Shown: positions 51,840 through 61,961, numbered from the stretch's first letter. The stretch: DNA of 64,000 nt from Paenibacillus ginsengihumi DSM 21568 (GCF_000380965.1 NZ_KB905562.1:24535-88534); one strand, 5' to 3'. Numbers and translations: made by a program. The notes: generated by a model from the letters alone, not told the origin.

Positions 51840-52862
51840 ATGATCAGAGTAGCCATGCTGAGCTATTGGCATGTTCATGCAAGAGATTACGCCAGGCAGG
51901 CGGATGAGCACCCGGAGACGGAGATCGTTGCCGTCTGGGACGAACTGCCGGAGCGCGGGCGCAAGGAGGCGGAGGCGCGCGGCATTCCGTTCTACGCCGA
52001 TGTGAACGAGCTGCTCGCTCGCGCCGACATCGATGCGGTCATCGTCGATACGCCGACGTCGATGCACCGGGATGTCATGGTCGCCGCCGCCAAAGCGGGA
52101 AAGCATATTTTTACGGAAAAAGTGGTAGCGACGACGCTGCGCGAGTGCAACGAGATTGTCGAAGCGGTTTGGCAGGCCGGCGTCAAGCTGACGGTTTCGC
52201 TGCCGCGTCTCAACCACGCCTACACGCTGGCGGTGCAGGAAGTTCTCGGCGAAGGGCTGCTCGGGGAGCTGACGCTGGTGCGCACGCGCCTGTCGCATAA
52301 CGGGGCGGTGCCGTCGGAACGCTCTAAGAACGGCTGGCTTCCGCCGCATTTCTACAATCTCGCGCAGTGCGGCGGCGGTGCGATGATCGATCTCGGCTGC
52401 CACCCGATGTATTTGGCCAGGCTATTTCTGGGCATGCCGTCCAGCGTGACCGCTTCTTACGGCTATGTCACCGGCCGCGAGGTCGAGGACAATGCGGTCG
52501 CGGTGCTGCGCTACGATAGCGGAGCGCTGGCCGTTGTCGAAGCCGGCTTCGTCAACCGCTTCTCGCCTTTCGCGATCGAGGTGCACGGCACAGAAGGCAG
52601 CCTGCTGTATTCCACCCATGACGACAAGCTGCTCGTGCGCAGCTCGAAGCTCGGCGAGGAAGAGGCCAAGGAGTGGCAGGTCCGCGAGAGCTGGCCGGAG
52701 GAGCGCGCCTCTGCCTTCCAGCAATGGGTCTCGCATATTCTCGGCGGAACGACAGCGGATGACAATATTCGTATCGCGGTCGATCTGACCCGGCTGATGG
52801 AGGCGGCAAACTTGTCGGCAAGAAGCGGAGCCGCCTACCGGATCTCTGATTTGCGGCCATGA
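51840..52862 (+). CDS. Gfo/Idh/MocA family oxidoreductase, second gene
   Basis: 340 residues, ATG after GGGAGGCGAGCCT. The N-terminal cofactor motif is weaker than usual (VAMLSYWHVHARDYA instead of GxGxxG), VDTPTSMHRDVMVAAAKAGKHIFTEKVVA carries the EK motif, and GGGAMIDLGCHPMYLAR is the substrate-domain signature. The unusual first motif may mean a different cofactor fit. Its stop overlaps the AraC start by four bases (ATGA). Confidence 0.87.
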   Translation: MIRVAMLSYWHVHARDYARQADEHPETEIVAVWDELPERGRKEAEARGIPFYADVNELLARADIDAVIVDTPTSMHRDVMVAAAKAGKHIFTEKVVATTLRECNEIVEAVWQAGVKLTVSLPRLNHAYTLAVQEVLGEGLLGELTLVRTRLSHNGAVPSERSKNGWLPPHFYNLAQCGGGAMIDLGCHPMYLARLFLGMPSSVTASYGYVTGREVEDNAVAVLRYDSGALAVVEAGFVNRFSPFAIEVHGTEGSLLYSTHDDKLLVRSSKLGEEEAKEWQVRESWPEERASAFQQWVSHILGGTTADDNIRIAVDLTRLMEAANLSARSGAAYRISDLRP

Positions 52863-53851
52863 ACGGACCAACGCGCAGCAGCGCCAAGCCATATCCGTTC
52901 GAGCCGATGCTGTCCAATCCGGGGGCGCTGGACCGTCTCGACATCCGTTTTCGCTGGGGCGGCTACGGCATTCGGATGATCAAGTTCCATCATACGACGT
53001 TTCCTCCGGGAAGATGCGTCCAATTCCATAAGCATTCGGACTTTGAGTTTCATTTTATCCCGCGCGGCAAAGGGAGGGTGATTCTCGAGAACGAATCGTA
53101 TCCGCTCCACGAAGGGCTGATGTATTTGACCGGTCCGGGGGTGATGCATTACCAGGAGGCGGATGCCCAGGAAGCGATGGATGAGCTGTGTCTGCATATC
53201 GACATCCAGCCTCTGCCCGAGGAGGAGCGGGAGCCGGAGGACGCATGGGGCGGCAGGTGGGAAGCGGCGGAAGCCGAGGCATGCGTGCGGCGACTGGAGG
53301 CGCTGCCGAAGCGCCCGGCGCCGGATCAGTTCCGGGCGATGGACTGCTTTCTGGACGCCTACCGGGCCTGGCGCGACAACGTGCCGGGGCTGTACACGAT
53401 CATCAAGCAGTCGATCATTCAAATTTTGCTGCGCATGACGCAGTCGTACGCCTCGGCTCCGGCGATGGATTTGCCGTCGCGGGACATGAAGCATTACCGG
53501 TATCAGCTTGCCGTGCAGTTCATCAAGGACAATTACATGAATCCGCTGACGCTGGAGCTGGTAGCCGAGCGCGTGCAGATCAGCCCGAGGCAGCTGCAGC
53601 GCATTTTTCGCGAGCAGACAGGGGGCACCTTCAGCGAGTACATCGAGCATATTCGCCTGCAGCATATTTGTGCGGAGCTGACGGAGAGCGAGCGGACGAT
53701 CGACCAGATCGCCTGCGCAAGCGGCTTTTCCAGCGCGAACTACCTGCATTACGTGTTTAAGAAAAAGCTCGGCACCACGCCGATGCAGTATCGGCTTAAA
53801 CACCGCGTTACCGGCGCGGAGGCGAAAGCGTCTGGCGATGCGGCGGAGTAA
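52859..53851 (+). CDS. AraC family transcriptional regulator
   Basis: 330 residues. An N-terminal cupin-like sensor (residues about 35-110, FPPGRCVQFHKHSDFEFHFIP, a sugar-binding pattern) and a C-terminal double HTH (QLAVQFIKDNYMNPLTLELVA...ISPRQLQRIFREQTGGTFSEY...TIDQIACASGFSSANYLHYVFKK). Translationally coupled to the two oxidoreductase genes, so it probably controls them in response to a sugar. Confidence 0.9.
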   Translation: MNGPTRSSAKPYPFEPMLSNPGALDRLDIRFRWGGYGIRMIKFHHTTFPPGRCVQFHKHSDFEFHFIPRGKGRVILENESYPLHEGLMYLTGPGVMHYQEADAQEAMDELCLHIDIQPLPEEEREPEDAWGGRWEAAEAEACVRRLEALPKRPAPDQFRAMDCFLDAYRAWRDNVPGLYTIIKQSIIQILLRMTQSYASAPAMDLPSRDMKHYRYQLAVQFIKDNYMNPLTLELVAERVQISPRQLQRIFREQTGGTFSEYIEHIRLQHICAELTESERTIDQIACASGFSSANYLHYVFKKKLGTTPMQYRLKHRVTGAEAKASGDAAE

Positions 53852-53985
53852 AGCGAAAGAAGCCAAGCCGCTTCCTTATGTATGGATAAGCGCCTGTGAA
53901 TCAGGCTGGCGCCGGTATTGGAGCGGCGTCGGCTTATTTTTTTATTTATAAATTCCTCTGCAAACGATCGTCGCCGACATTCGTG

Positions 53986-54216
53986 AATGTTGCATTTTGT
54001 ACAACAAAAACGGGGAAACAGGCCGCATTTGCGGCTCAATGTTGCAGAAAGTGCAGCATTTCGGGCGATCTTCCTTGATTTGAAGCCATTTTCGTCTAAA
54101 ATGTTGCACAAAGTGCAACATTCCCCTGACTCTAGCGCGAAAGATACGGAAAATGTTGCATTTTTTGCAGGATTCGCCGCCACATGCGCCCGGATGTGCC
54201 CGGGAAGGGGCGGCTA
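53986..54216 (+). repeat. Family B repeat, copy 3
   Basis: AATGTTGCATTTTGTACAAC onward, including TGTTGCACAAAGTGCAACA as a near-perfect palindrome and AATGTTGCATTTTTTGCAGG near the end. No family A unit is attached on the left, unlike the other copies. Confidence 0.8.
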
Positions 54217-54300
54217 GTGCACATGGTCGACCGGGCGCCGACTTGCAGCGATCGAGCGATCGTTTGAAACTCGCACTGGATCTCATCGCCGCCACGGACT

Positions 54301-54439
54301 CTAACGCTGGCGACAAGCGCTATTAGGCCAAACCCCCAATGCAGAACGCCCCAATGCTCCAATAAGGTTACTGGCAAGTCAAGCGCTGCATTCCTAAACC
54401 TGTCATTCCGGGCCGAAGAAGCGTTGGGGCAAGCGTTAG
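54301..54439 (-). repeat. Family C repeat, reverse copy (139 bp)
   Basis: Bounded by CTAACGC (54301) and GCGTTAG (54433). Read on the minus strand it starts GCTAACGCTTGCC and ends AGCGCTTGTCGCCAGCGTTAG, matching family C with an internal deletion. It lies immediately downstream of the DUF817 gene, on the same strand. Confidence 0.7.
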
Positions 54440-54448
54440 CGGCACGGC

Positions 54449-55297
54449 CTAGCAGGCGGACTCCCCGTCTCCTTTCCGCACTTCCTTCACGGACGATTTT
54501 TCCTTCAGCCGCTCCTTTGTCAGCTTGAGCTGCGCCACAATCACGATGCTGATGATGACGAGCAGAAACCACGAGCTGAGCTTCCCGAGGTGCACCCATC
54601 GCCAGGAGTGAAGCTGATCGGGATATTTCCATGCTCCCAGAAACGTCGAAATATTTTCCGCGATCCAGATAAAAAAGGCGATGAGCAAAAACGACAGCAG
54701 CAAGGGCATCCGGTACCGCACGCCGTCCACCGTAAACGAAACGCTCGTGCGCCGGAAGACGACCAGCAGAGCGAGGGTCAGCCACCAGCGGACGTCGTAC
54801 CAATAATGGTGCGTGAAGAAGTTAAGGTAAATAGCGGCGGCGAGCGAGGCGGCGGCAAGCATGCCGGGCCAATGGGCTATGCCGAGGTCGAACCGCCGCC
54901 ATGCCTGGCATATGTAGCTGGCTACGCTGGCGTACATGAAGCCGCTGTACAGCGGAACGCCGCCGACCTTCGTCCACGCTGCCTCGGGGTAGCTCCAGGA
55001 GCCCATGCGCACTTTGAACAGCTCCAGGGCCAGGCCGATCACGTGAAACAGCGCGATGACCTTCATCTCGTCCTTCGTCTCGAGGCCGGACAAGTACATC
55101 GCGAGCTGTACGAGCAGGCAAATCGCCAGCAGCAGATCGTACCGGTGCAGTCCGGGAACGTGAACGATTTTGGTCAGCGCCAGCGCGGCGAAGATGCAGA
55201 CGGGGAATAGGCAGCACGCCGCCTGGTTAACCCCGAAATAAACGAGCTTCCGCCAAGAACGAAAGCCTCTTTCTGTCCAGGAAATAGCCGGATTCAA
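54449..55297 (-). CDS. DUF817 family membrane protein
   Basis: 282 residues with about seven or eight membrane segments. MGSWSYPE, GVPLYSGFMYASVASYICQAWR, FFTHHYWYDVRWW and LGAWKYPDQLHSWRWVH are DUF817 (Bacillus YoaT) landmarks. Role unknown. I chose the TTG at 55297 because GAAGGAGGGATCGCT precedes it; upstream in-frame ATGs have no ribosome site. Confidence 0.82.
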   Translation of the reverse strand: MNPAISWTERGFRSWRKLVYFGVNQAACCLFPVCIFAALALTKIVHVPGLHRYDLLLAICLLVQLAMYLSGLETKDEMKVIALFHVIGLALELFKVRMGSWSYPEAAWTKVGGVPLYSGFMYASVASYICQAWRRFDLGIAHWPGMLAAASLAAAIYLNFFTHHYWYDVRWWLTLALLVVFRRTSVSFTVDGVRYRMPLLLSFLLIAFFIWIAENISTFLGAWKYPDQLHSWRWVHLGKLSSWFLLVIISIVIVAQLKLTKERLKEKSSVKEVRKGDGESAC

Positions 55298-55661
55298 AGC
55301 GATCCCTCCTTCTCTTACCCAGTGTATCTCGCTAAAGAGGAAGGAAAGCCGAAAAATCGCGCCGCCCAATTTCTCATTTTTAGCGGTCTGCTTCCCGGTT
55401 AAGTGCAAGCTGAGGGCTGGAATGCCGGCGCTCCGGCAGGAAGCCCGGCCGTTCTGCGAGATCGAGCAGCTGAGCGGAGCCATCGGCTGCCAAGCGCGGG
55501 GACTGGCATAAAGCCAGGGTATTAGAACAGAACGGCCGAAACACCATGCCTGAGCACTGCCCAAGCAAATCGGGGCGAAAAACGGACATTCATCTTTTTT
55601 TTCGCGATTGTATTTTTGCAACCGTATTCAACCTGCGCAAACAATGTTAAAATCGAGAGAA
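55298..55661. other. Intergenic, no gene seen
   Basis: Divergent spacer between the DUF817 gene and the membrane AraC regulator. I see no clear promoter or RNA gene, although both promoters must lie here or in the repeat that follows. Confidence 0.4.
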
Positions 55662-55750
55662 AGACCGCCTATGACGAACAAAATCCATGTTATCGGCTGT
55701 CGCCTGCGGTATTGAAATTTTGTCGGCGTATACCGCCAAATTTTCAAGAT
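55662..55750 (+). repeat. Family A repeat, single 89-bp copy
   Basis: AGACCGCCTATGACGAAC to CCAAATTTTCAAGAT, exactly 89 bp. The base after it begins AGGAGG, the ribosome site of the next gene. The left hairpin is degraded and the right one intact. Confidence 0.85.
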
Positions 55751-55766
55751 AGGAGGTTAGACGGGC

Positions 55767-57995
55767 ATGAGAATGAACTGGTATTACCGGATGATGCTAT
55801 CCTATACGCCGATTTTTTTCGTGGTCATCTCCTCGCTTATTGTTGTTTTTTTCGCCGCTTTGAACCACGCATCGAAGAACCGTTACATCGAGACGAACAC
55901 CGCCATCGTCGAACAGATGATGAAGAATACGGAAGCGAACCTGAAGCTCGTCGAGCGGAACGCGGTCAGCGCGCTTATTACCGATCGGACGATGCAGGAT
56001 TTTTTTTCCGACCGGCCCATGACCCTCTACGATTATTTCGTCATCCAGAAGAAGCTGATCGAGCTGAAATCGTCGTTTCCTTTCGCCAGCTCCATTTATT
56101 TGTACGATGAAGAGAAAGGGCGCATTCTGTCCGATTCCAACCTGTACGAGCTGGATGCCTTTGCCGACCGGGAGTTTCTGATGGAGGTATATCACCGCGA
56201 AGGACGGTCCGCTTGGACGGAGCCGCGCGACTATTCGCTGTCGGCCATCGACCGGAACAAGCAGAAGGTGGTATCGATCGTCAAAAACTACTCCTATCCG
56301 GCCCTGCGCAAAGGAGCGATTGTCATTAATATCTACGTGAGCTCGCTCATGGAATTTCTGAATCAGTACAGTCAGGAGGATCGCGGAACGGTTCATATTC
56401 TCGATACCGGCGGCCAGCAGTTCCAGGAGAGTGCGGCGGAACGTTCGGATTCGACCCGTTTCCAGGCAGTGTCGGACTATACGGGCTGGACGTACTATGC
56501 GGTCAGCGTCAATGCGGCAGGCTATTCTGCGCTGTCTCTGCTCTCCAACGTATGGATCATCGCCGTGCTGGTCATCATTGTGCTGGCGCTCGTCTGGTTT
56601 ACGCTGATTACGCATATCCACTATAAGCCGATTCAAAATCTGGTGGAGAAGATCAATACGTTTACGGGGAGAAAAGGCGGAGTCCGGAGCATGAAAGCGC
56701 CGCTCAACGAGTTCAAGCTGATCGAATCCGCCATCGATAATTTGTTGAAAACCGCGACCGATTACAACACGCTGCAGGAGGCGGAGGCGCTGCACCGCAA
56801 GCGGATTTTGATTCAGGAGCTGCTTGACGGCCATCGGACGATGAGCGATGCGCAGTGGCAAGAGGAGGCCGTACCGCTCGGGCTGCCGGCCGACTGGGGC
56901 AAGCTCTGCGTCGTCTGCGTCGAGATCGACCGCTACAGCGCATTTACCGAATCCTACAAGCCTGGGGACCAGCATCTGCTGAAATATATTCTGGAGAGCG
57001 CCTTGCGCGAGATGGCCCATGAGCGCGGCATGCTGCAGTGCAGCGTGTGGACGGAGCCGCAGCAGGTAGCGTTTATACTGTTTCTTGCGAAGCGCCACCA
57101 TCCTTATGCGGAGACGGTGTATGCGATGTGCGACGAATACCGGCGCTGGATTCATGCCAATCTTCAGCTGACGGTGTCTGTCGGCATCGGCGTGGTCACG
57201 GACGGGATCGGGAGCATCGCGCAGTCGTACCGGAATGCGGGCAGCAACGTATCCTACAAGGCCGTATTCGGGACGAACGCCGTGATCGACAACCGGATTG
57301 CGGAGGCCAAGTCGGATCAAGGCTCTTATGTCCTGTTCGGCTCGATGCAGGAAATGGTACATCTCTTTCGCAAGGGCGACGATCAATGGCGCGGCAAACT
57401 GTCGCAGATTATGGACGAGCTGAAAAGCCGGAGACTGGGCAGAGCGGAGGTTGCCTCCTTCGCCGCGAATCTTGCCCAGCATATGGATAAGGAAATGAAG
57501 GCGACGTCGCCTGAATTGTCGCAATCCTGGGACGAGCGCTATCGCGATCGCTTCGTCGCGCTGGCGAAGACGACGGAAACGCTGGGAGAGCTGCAGCGGG
57601 AGCTGGAGGCGGTCATGAACGATTTGGCGGATGACGTCGAGCGGATGCGGGAGACGTCCAGCAGCAAGTCGATTGCCATGCGGATGAAAGCCTACATTGA
57701 CTCCAACTACGCCGACCCCGGGCTGTCGCTAGCGGGAGTCAGCGAGAGATTCGACCTGCCCGCCAGCCATGCCAGCACGCTCTTCAAGAAGGAGATCGGC
57801 GAGAAGTTTGTTGATTACGTATTAAAAATACGCCTCGAGCATGCGCGCGGCATGCTGCTGGAAAGCGACGATACGATTCAGTCCATTGCGGAAAAAGTCG
57901 GGTATACGCATGTGCTTTCTTTTCATCGGGCTTTCAAAAAAGCGTTCGGCTACCCGCCGGGCGAATACCGGGCGATTTATCGGACGCAGCGCTAA
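55767..57995 (+). CDS. Membrane-bound AraC family regulator with extracellular sensor
   Basis: 742 residues. Membrane segment at residues 8-32 (YTPIFFVVISSLIVVFFAALN), an extracellular Cache-like domain to about 255, a second membrane segment (about 258-290, WIIAVLVIIVLALVWFTLI), then a cytoplasmic HAMP-like and degenerate GGDEF-like region. A C-terminal AraC double HTH ends the protein (AYIDSNYADPGLSLAGVSERFDLPASHASTLFKKE...QSIAEKVGYTHVLSFHRAFKKAFGYPPGEYR). This is the YesS-type architecture common next to Lpl-type sugar ABC transporters in Paenibacillus. The SD AGGAGG abuts a family A repeat. Confidence 0.9.
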   Translation: MRMNWYYRMMLSYTPIFFVVISSLIVVFFAALNHASKNRYIETNTAIVEQMMKNTEANLKLVERNAVSALITDRTMQDFFSDRPMTLYDYFVIQKKLIELKSSFPFASSIYLYDEEKGRILSDSNLYELDAFADREFLMEVYHREGRSAWTEPRDYSLSAIDRNKQKVVSIVKNYSYPALRKGAIVINIYVSSLMEFLNQYSQEDRGTVHILDTGGQQFQESAAERSDSTRFQAVSDYTGWTYYAVSVNAAGYSALSLLSNVWIIAVLVIIVLALVWFTLITHIHYKPIQNLVEKINTFTGRKGGVRSMKAPLNEFKLIESAIDNLLKTATDYNTLQEAEALHRKRILIQELLDGHRTMSDAQWQEEAVPLGLPADWGKLCVVCVEIDRYSAFTESYKPGDQHLLKYILESALREMAHERGMLQCSVWTEPQQVAFILFLAKRHHPYAETVYAMCDEYRRWIHANLQLTVSVGIGVVTDGIGSIAQSYRNAGSNVSYKAVFGTNAVIDNRIAEAKSDQGSYVLFGSMQEMVHLFRKGDDQWRGKLSQIMDELKSRRLGRAEVASFAANLAQHMDKEMKATSPELSQSWDERYRDRFVALAKTTETLGELQRELEAVMNDLADDVERMRETSSSKSIAMRMKAYIDSNYADPGLSLAGVSERFDLPASHASTLFKKEIGEKFVDYVLKIRLEHARGMLLESDDTIQSIAEKVGYTHVLSFHRAFKKAFGYPPGEYRAIYRTQR

Positions 57996-58100
57996 GACCC
58001 GGAGGCTGGCTATACATAAGACAAGCGGCGACGAAAGAAGGCGGAACCTGTGGCTGAGAAAATGCGGTTGCCCGGAAACGCCGCTTCGGCATCGCTTGGG

Positions 58101-58138
58101 CCGGCCGCTGACAAGCCATTCAGGCCGGTCTTTTTTTT
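58101..58138 (+). terminator. Terminator after the membrane AraC gene
   Basis: CCGGCC...GGCCGG followed by TCTTTTTTTT. From 58139 to 58504 I see no gene; the lplB promoter should be here, but no box is convincing. Confidence 0.75.
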
Positions 58139-58504
58139 GGCAATCTGCATGAACCCCATATAGATACGGCATGTTCCCCCGCCGCCGCTCGCATGTCCTT
58201 ATTCCCCGAAAAAGAACCTTTCCCGCTCGCACGATCTTTTTGCCGGCAGCCCTTCTTTCGGTATGCTGCTATCGCTGCACCGACTCTCTTTCCCCGTGCG
58301 CACTTGAGATTTGACGGCTGTTCTGAAATGAAGTTAAGTCTCCAAAAAAGGTAAGGCGGCCCTGTCCGCCATGCCAAAAAACAAAAGTTAAGCCGTGAAT
58401 TATTGTATATATTCAGCAGCGCCGTCCGGATGCTACAGTATGACCTGTGAGACCTGCCTAACCATGCATGGGCGACAGGGATTTTTTTGAAGGAGGGGAG
58501 ATCC

Positions 58505-59446
58505 ATGGAGGCGACAACACGGCCGAGGGCGCGGGAAGCACCGCGCTGGCAGATCAAGGCTCTCGTCCGCGACTGGCAGCTCTACAGCTTGCTCGTGCTT
58601 CCGATGCTGTATTTTTTCACTTTTAAATATGTTCCGATGCTTGGCGCTGTCATTGCCTTCAAGGATTACAATATCTTTGAGGGAATATGGGCGAGTCCCT
58701 GGGTAGGCTTCGAGACGTTCCGGGAAATCTTTCAGATGCAGGGGTTCTATCTCGCCTTGCGGAATACGTTTATGCTGAACCTGCTGGATCTAATCGTCAG
58801 CTTTCCGATCCCGATCGTGCTGGCCATTCTTCTGAACGAGCTGCGCATTCATTGGTTCAAGAAGGGGGCGCAGATGGTTCTTTACTTGCCGCACTTTATT
58901 TCCTGGGTCATTATCGGCGGCATGGCGATTCAGTTGCTGGCAACGAATACCGGCATCGTGAACAGCGTCCTGAAATCGATGAACATGGCGCCCATTCCGT
59001 TCCTGACCGAGCCTTTGTACTGGGTATTTACTTATTTGGGAATCGGCATCTGGCAAAGTGCCGGCTGGGGAACGATCATCTACCTGGCTGCGCTGACGGG
59101 CATCAATAAGGAGCTGTACGAAGCTGCGGACGTGGACGGGGCCAGCCGGCTGCGCAAAATTTGGCATATCACGTTGCCCGGCATCAAGCCGACGATCATC
59201 ATTCTGCTTATTATCAACATCGGCCATATGGCGAGCATCGGCTTCGATCGGCCGTTCGTGCTCAGCAATCCGCTCGTGACGGATGTCTCCGAGGTGATCA
59301 GCACTTACGTATACAAGATCGGCATCCAGTCCGCCCGCTACACGATCGCCACGGCGATCGGACTGTTCCAGGCGGTGGTCGGCCTGATCTTCCTGCTGTC
59401 CGCCGATTATATATCCCGCAAGGTTAACGACCAGGGGATCTGGTAA
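58505..59446 (+). CDS. Sugar ABC transporter permease, LplB type
   Basis: 313 residues, six membrane segments. YSLLVLPMLYFFTFKYVPMLGAVIAFKDY at the N-terminus is the LplB hallmark, and the EAA loop reads ELYEAADVDGASRLRKIWHITLPG. With the next two genes it forms a carbohydrate importer. I chose the ATG at 58505 (GAAGGAGGGGAGATCC). Confidence 0.92.
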   Translation: MEATTRPRAREAPRWQIKALVRDWQLYSLLVLPMLYFFTFKYVPMLGAVIAFKDYNIFEGIWASPWVGFETFREIFQMQGFYLALRNTFMLNLLDLIVSFPIPIVLAILLNELRIHWFKKGAQMVLYLPHFISWVIIGGMAIQLLATNTGIVNSVLKSMNMAPIPFLTEPLYWVFTYLGIGIWQSAGWGTIIYLAALTGINKELYEAADVDGASRLRKIWHITLPGIKPTIIILLIINIGHMASIGFDRPFVLSNPLVTDVSEVISTYVYKIGIQSARYTIATAIGLFQAVVGLIFLLSADYISRKVNDQGIW

Positions 59447-59461
59447 GGAGGAGAACGACCT

Positions 59462-60352
59462 ATGACTAGCGAGGCTCATACCGCCCGCGTATCAAGCCGA
59501 AGCGCCAAAATATTGGACGGCGTGATTATTGCCCTTGTCGCGATCGCCAGCGTGCTCTGCCTGGTGCCTATGCTGCACATCTTCGCCCTGTCGCTGAGCG
59601 GCAACAGCGCCATTATGGCCGGCAAGGTTACGATCATCCCGCTGGATATCGATCTGACGGCGTACAGGTCGGTTTTTGGCAACGCGCAAATGATTCGTTC
59701 CCTGGTGTTCACGATTGTGCTCGTGGCGCTGTTTACGGTCATTTCCATGGCGATGACCATTATGGCTGCCTATCCGCTTACGAAGAAGCATCTGAAAGGG
59801 CGCGATTTCTTCCTGTTCGTCATTGTCGTCACGATGTTTTTCAGCGGCGGCATGATTCCCGAATATTTGCTCGTCAAAAACTTGAATTTGCTGGATTCTA
59901 TCTGGGCGCTGATTTTGCCTGGGGCGATCAACGCTTTTTATCTGCTGATCATCAAGACGTTCTTCTCGTCGATCCCGGTCGAGCTTGAGGAATCCGCGCG
60001 CATGGACGGCGCAAGCTCATTCCGCATTTTGATCGGCGTCGTGCTGCCGCTGTCGCTGCCCGTGCTGGCGACGCTCAGCCTGTTCTATGCGGTAGGACGT
60101 TGGAACGGGTTTATGGACGCGCTGCTCTACATCACAGACCAGAACCTGTATCCGCTGCAGCTGCGGTTGTACGAGATGGTCATGAACAGTCAGGTCAACA
60201 GCATGCTGGAGGGCCTAGGCACTTCGCCTCCGGTTCCCGAAAGTCTGAAAGCGGCATCCATCATGTTCGCCACGATTCCGATCCTGCTGGTCTATCCGTG
60301 GCTGCAGCGTTATTTTGTATCTGGCATGATGATCGGAGCGGTCAAGGGTTAA
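59462..60352 (+). CDS. Sugar ABC transporter permease, LplC/YtcP type
   Basis: 296 residues. VLCLVPMLHIFALSLSGNSAI in the N-terminal part, EAA loop ELEESARMDGASSFRILIGVVLPLSLP, and a typical LLVYPWLQRYFVSGMMIGAVKG end. ATG after AAGGAGGAGAACGACCT, 15 bp after lplB. No ATPase gene is linked; such systems usually share MsmX. Confidence 0.92.
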   Translation: MTSEAHTARVSSRSAKILDGVIIALVAIASVLCLVPMLHIFALSLSGNSAIMAGKVTIIPLDIDLTAYRSVFGNAQMIRSLVFTIVLVALFTVISMAMTIMAAYPLTKKHLKGRDFFLFVIVVTMFFSGGMIPEYLLVKNLNLLDSIWALILPGAINAFYLLIIKTFFSSIPVELEESARMDGASSFRILIGVVLPLSLPVLATLSLFYAVGRWNGFMDALLYITDQNLYPLQLRLYEMVMNSQVNSMLEGLGTSPPVPESLKAASIMFATIPILLVYPWLQRYFVSGMMIGAVKG

Positions 60353-60401
60353 AAGGCGTTTCTTAATTAAAAAAATACGATGAGACAAAGGAGCGGGTCC
60401 A

Positions 60402-61961
60402 ATGAAAAGCGTGACAATCAGATGGGTTGCCGGCCTGTTGGCGGCGGTTTCTGCAACGGCCATTGCGGCAGGCTGCAGCGACAAGGAAGCGGGCGGCGGG
60501 GAGAAGCCGGCGCAAGCTACGACTTTGCGCATCGAGCTGTTCGACCGGAACAACACGCCGACCGGCGCGCCGCCCATTACGAACAATTTCATGACGAAGT
60601 ATATCCAGGAGCATTTCGGCGATCCGAATAACATCAAGGTGGAGTTCGTCACTGTTCCGCGCACCCAGGAAGTCGAGAAGCTGAACGTGCTTATGGCGGC
60701 GGGCCAGGCGCCCGATCTCGTGTACACCTACGATAAGCCGACGGTGCAAAAATATGTGAAGGACGGGGGACTGACCGATCTCGGGCCGCTGATCGAGCAG
60801 TACGGGCAAAACTTGAAAAAGGTGCTGGGTGAAGACGTGCTTAGCTACGGTGTGTTTGAAGGGAAGCAGTATGCGATCCCGGCGCGCCGGGTGCTGCTGC
60901 CGCAGAGCACGACCTTCATCCGGCAGGACTGGCTGGATGAGCTGGGGCTGCCGGTTCCGCAGACGACGGAGCAATTTTACAATACGTTGAAAGCGTTTAA
61001 AGAGAAGAAGCCCGGCAAATCCGGCGATAAGGTCATTCCGTACAGCAATATCGATCCTTTTCATATGAAGCCGCTGCAATATTCGTTCTGGGAGTGGGAC
61101 AAAATCACCGATCAGGACCTGTTCGCGACGCCGGAATGGCTGCTTCCGGGCAGCAAAGAGGCGCATCGCTTCTTGAACAAGCTGTACAACGAGGGGCTCA
61201 TTGACCCGGATTTCCCGCTGTCGATGAACAAGGACCCGCAAAAATTTCAAAAGGATCTGATCAACGGTCTGGTCGGCGCCGGTACGGCCAATACGAACGA
61301 GCCGGTCTATCAGGGCTACTTGGCGGAGGTGTACAAGGCCGACCCCAAGGCGAAGCTGGTGCCGATCGATCCGTTCACGACGCCGGACGGCAAGCGTCCG
61401 AAGCCATTGTACTCGCCGAACGGAATGTACATGTTTGTGCCCAAATCGAGCAAAAATGCGGAGGCGGTGGTCAAATATTTGGACTGGATGGCGCAAATGG
61501 ACAATGTGATCGCGCTCCAGAACGGCATCGAGGGCAAAACCTATGAGATGAAGGACGGCATTCCGCAGACGCTGGACAACGAGGAAGCGAGGCAGACGCT
61601 GTATAACTATCCGGATTACTCGATTATTTTGAACGGCAAGCTGGTCAGCACGACAGACGAGGAGCTGAATGTGGCGGCCAACGCGTCCGATCCCAAATAT
61701 AAAGATTTTACGATTTCCAGCATCAAGCTGGGCAGCACGGACGGGGTTATCATCCCTCACGTGACTACGCCGATTCAATCGGAGATCAAGTACGCGACGA
61801 CATTGAAGGAAAAGCATGACGAAATTTTCGTCAAGGTCATTACGGCAAAGCCTGCCGACTTCGACAAGGTGTATGACAGCGAAGTGAACGATTATATGAA
61901 AATCGGCGGCCAAGAGGTCATGGAAGAGAAGCGCAAAGCTTTTGAAGCCGAGAAGAAGTAG
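60402..61961 (+). CDS. Extracellular sugar-binding lipoprotein (LplA/YtcQ-like)
   Basis: 519 residues. Lipoprotein signal with ATAIAAGC (Cys25), then a type 1 extracellular solute-binding fold. The family's large size is typical for Paenibacillus LplA-like proteins binding oligosaccharides. ATG after AAAGGAGCGGG, 49 bp after lplC. Substrate unknown. Confidence 0.92.
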   Translation: MKSVTIRWVAGLLAAVSATAIAAGCSDKEAGGGEKPAQATTLRIELFDRNNTPTGAPPITNNFMTKYIQEHFGDPNNIKVEFVTVPRTQEVEKLNVLMAAGQAPDLVYTYDKPTVQKYVKDGGLTDLGPLIEQYGQNLKKVLGEDVLSYGVFEGKQYAIPARRVLLPQSTTFIRQDWLDELGLPVPQTTEQFYNTLKAFKEKKPGKSGDKVIPYSNIDPFHMKPLQYSFWEWDKITDQDLFATPEWLLPGSKEAHRFLNKLYNEGLIDPDFPLSMNKDPQKFQKDLINGLVGAGTANTNEPVYQGYLAEVYKADPKAKLVPIDPFTTPDGKRPKPLYSPNGMYMFVPKSSKNAEAVVKYLDWMAQMDNVIALQNGIEGKTYEMKDGIPQTLDNEEARQTLYNYPDYSIILNGKLVSTTDEELNVAANASDPKYKDFTISSIKLGSTDGVIIPHVTTPIQSEIKYATTLKEKHDEIFVKVITAKPADFDKVYDSEVNDYMKIGGQEVMEEKRKAFEAEKK

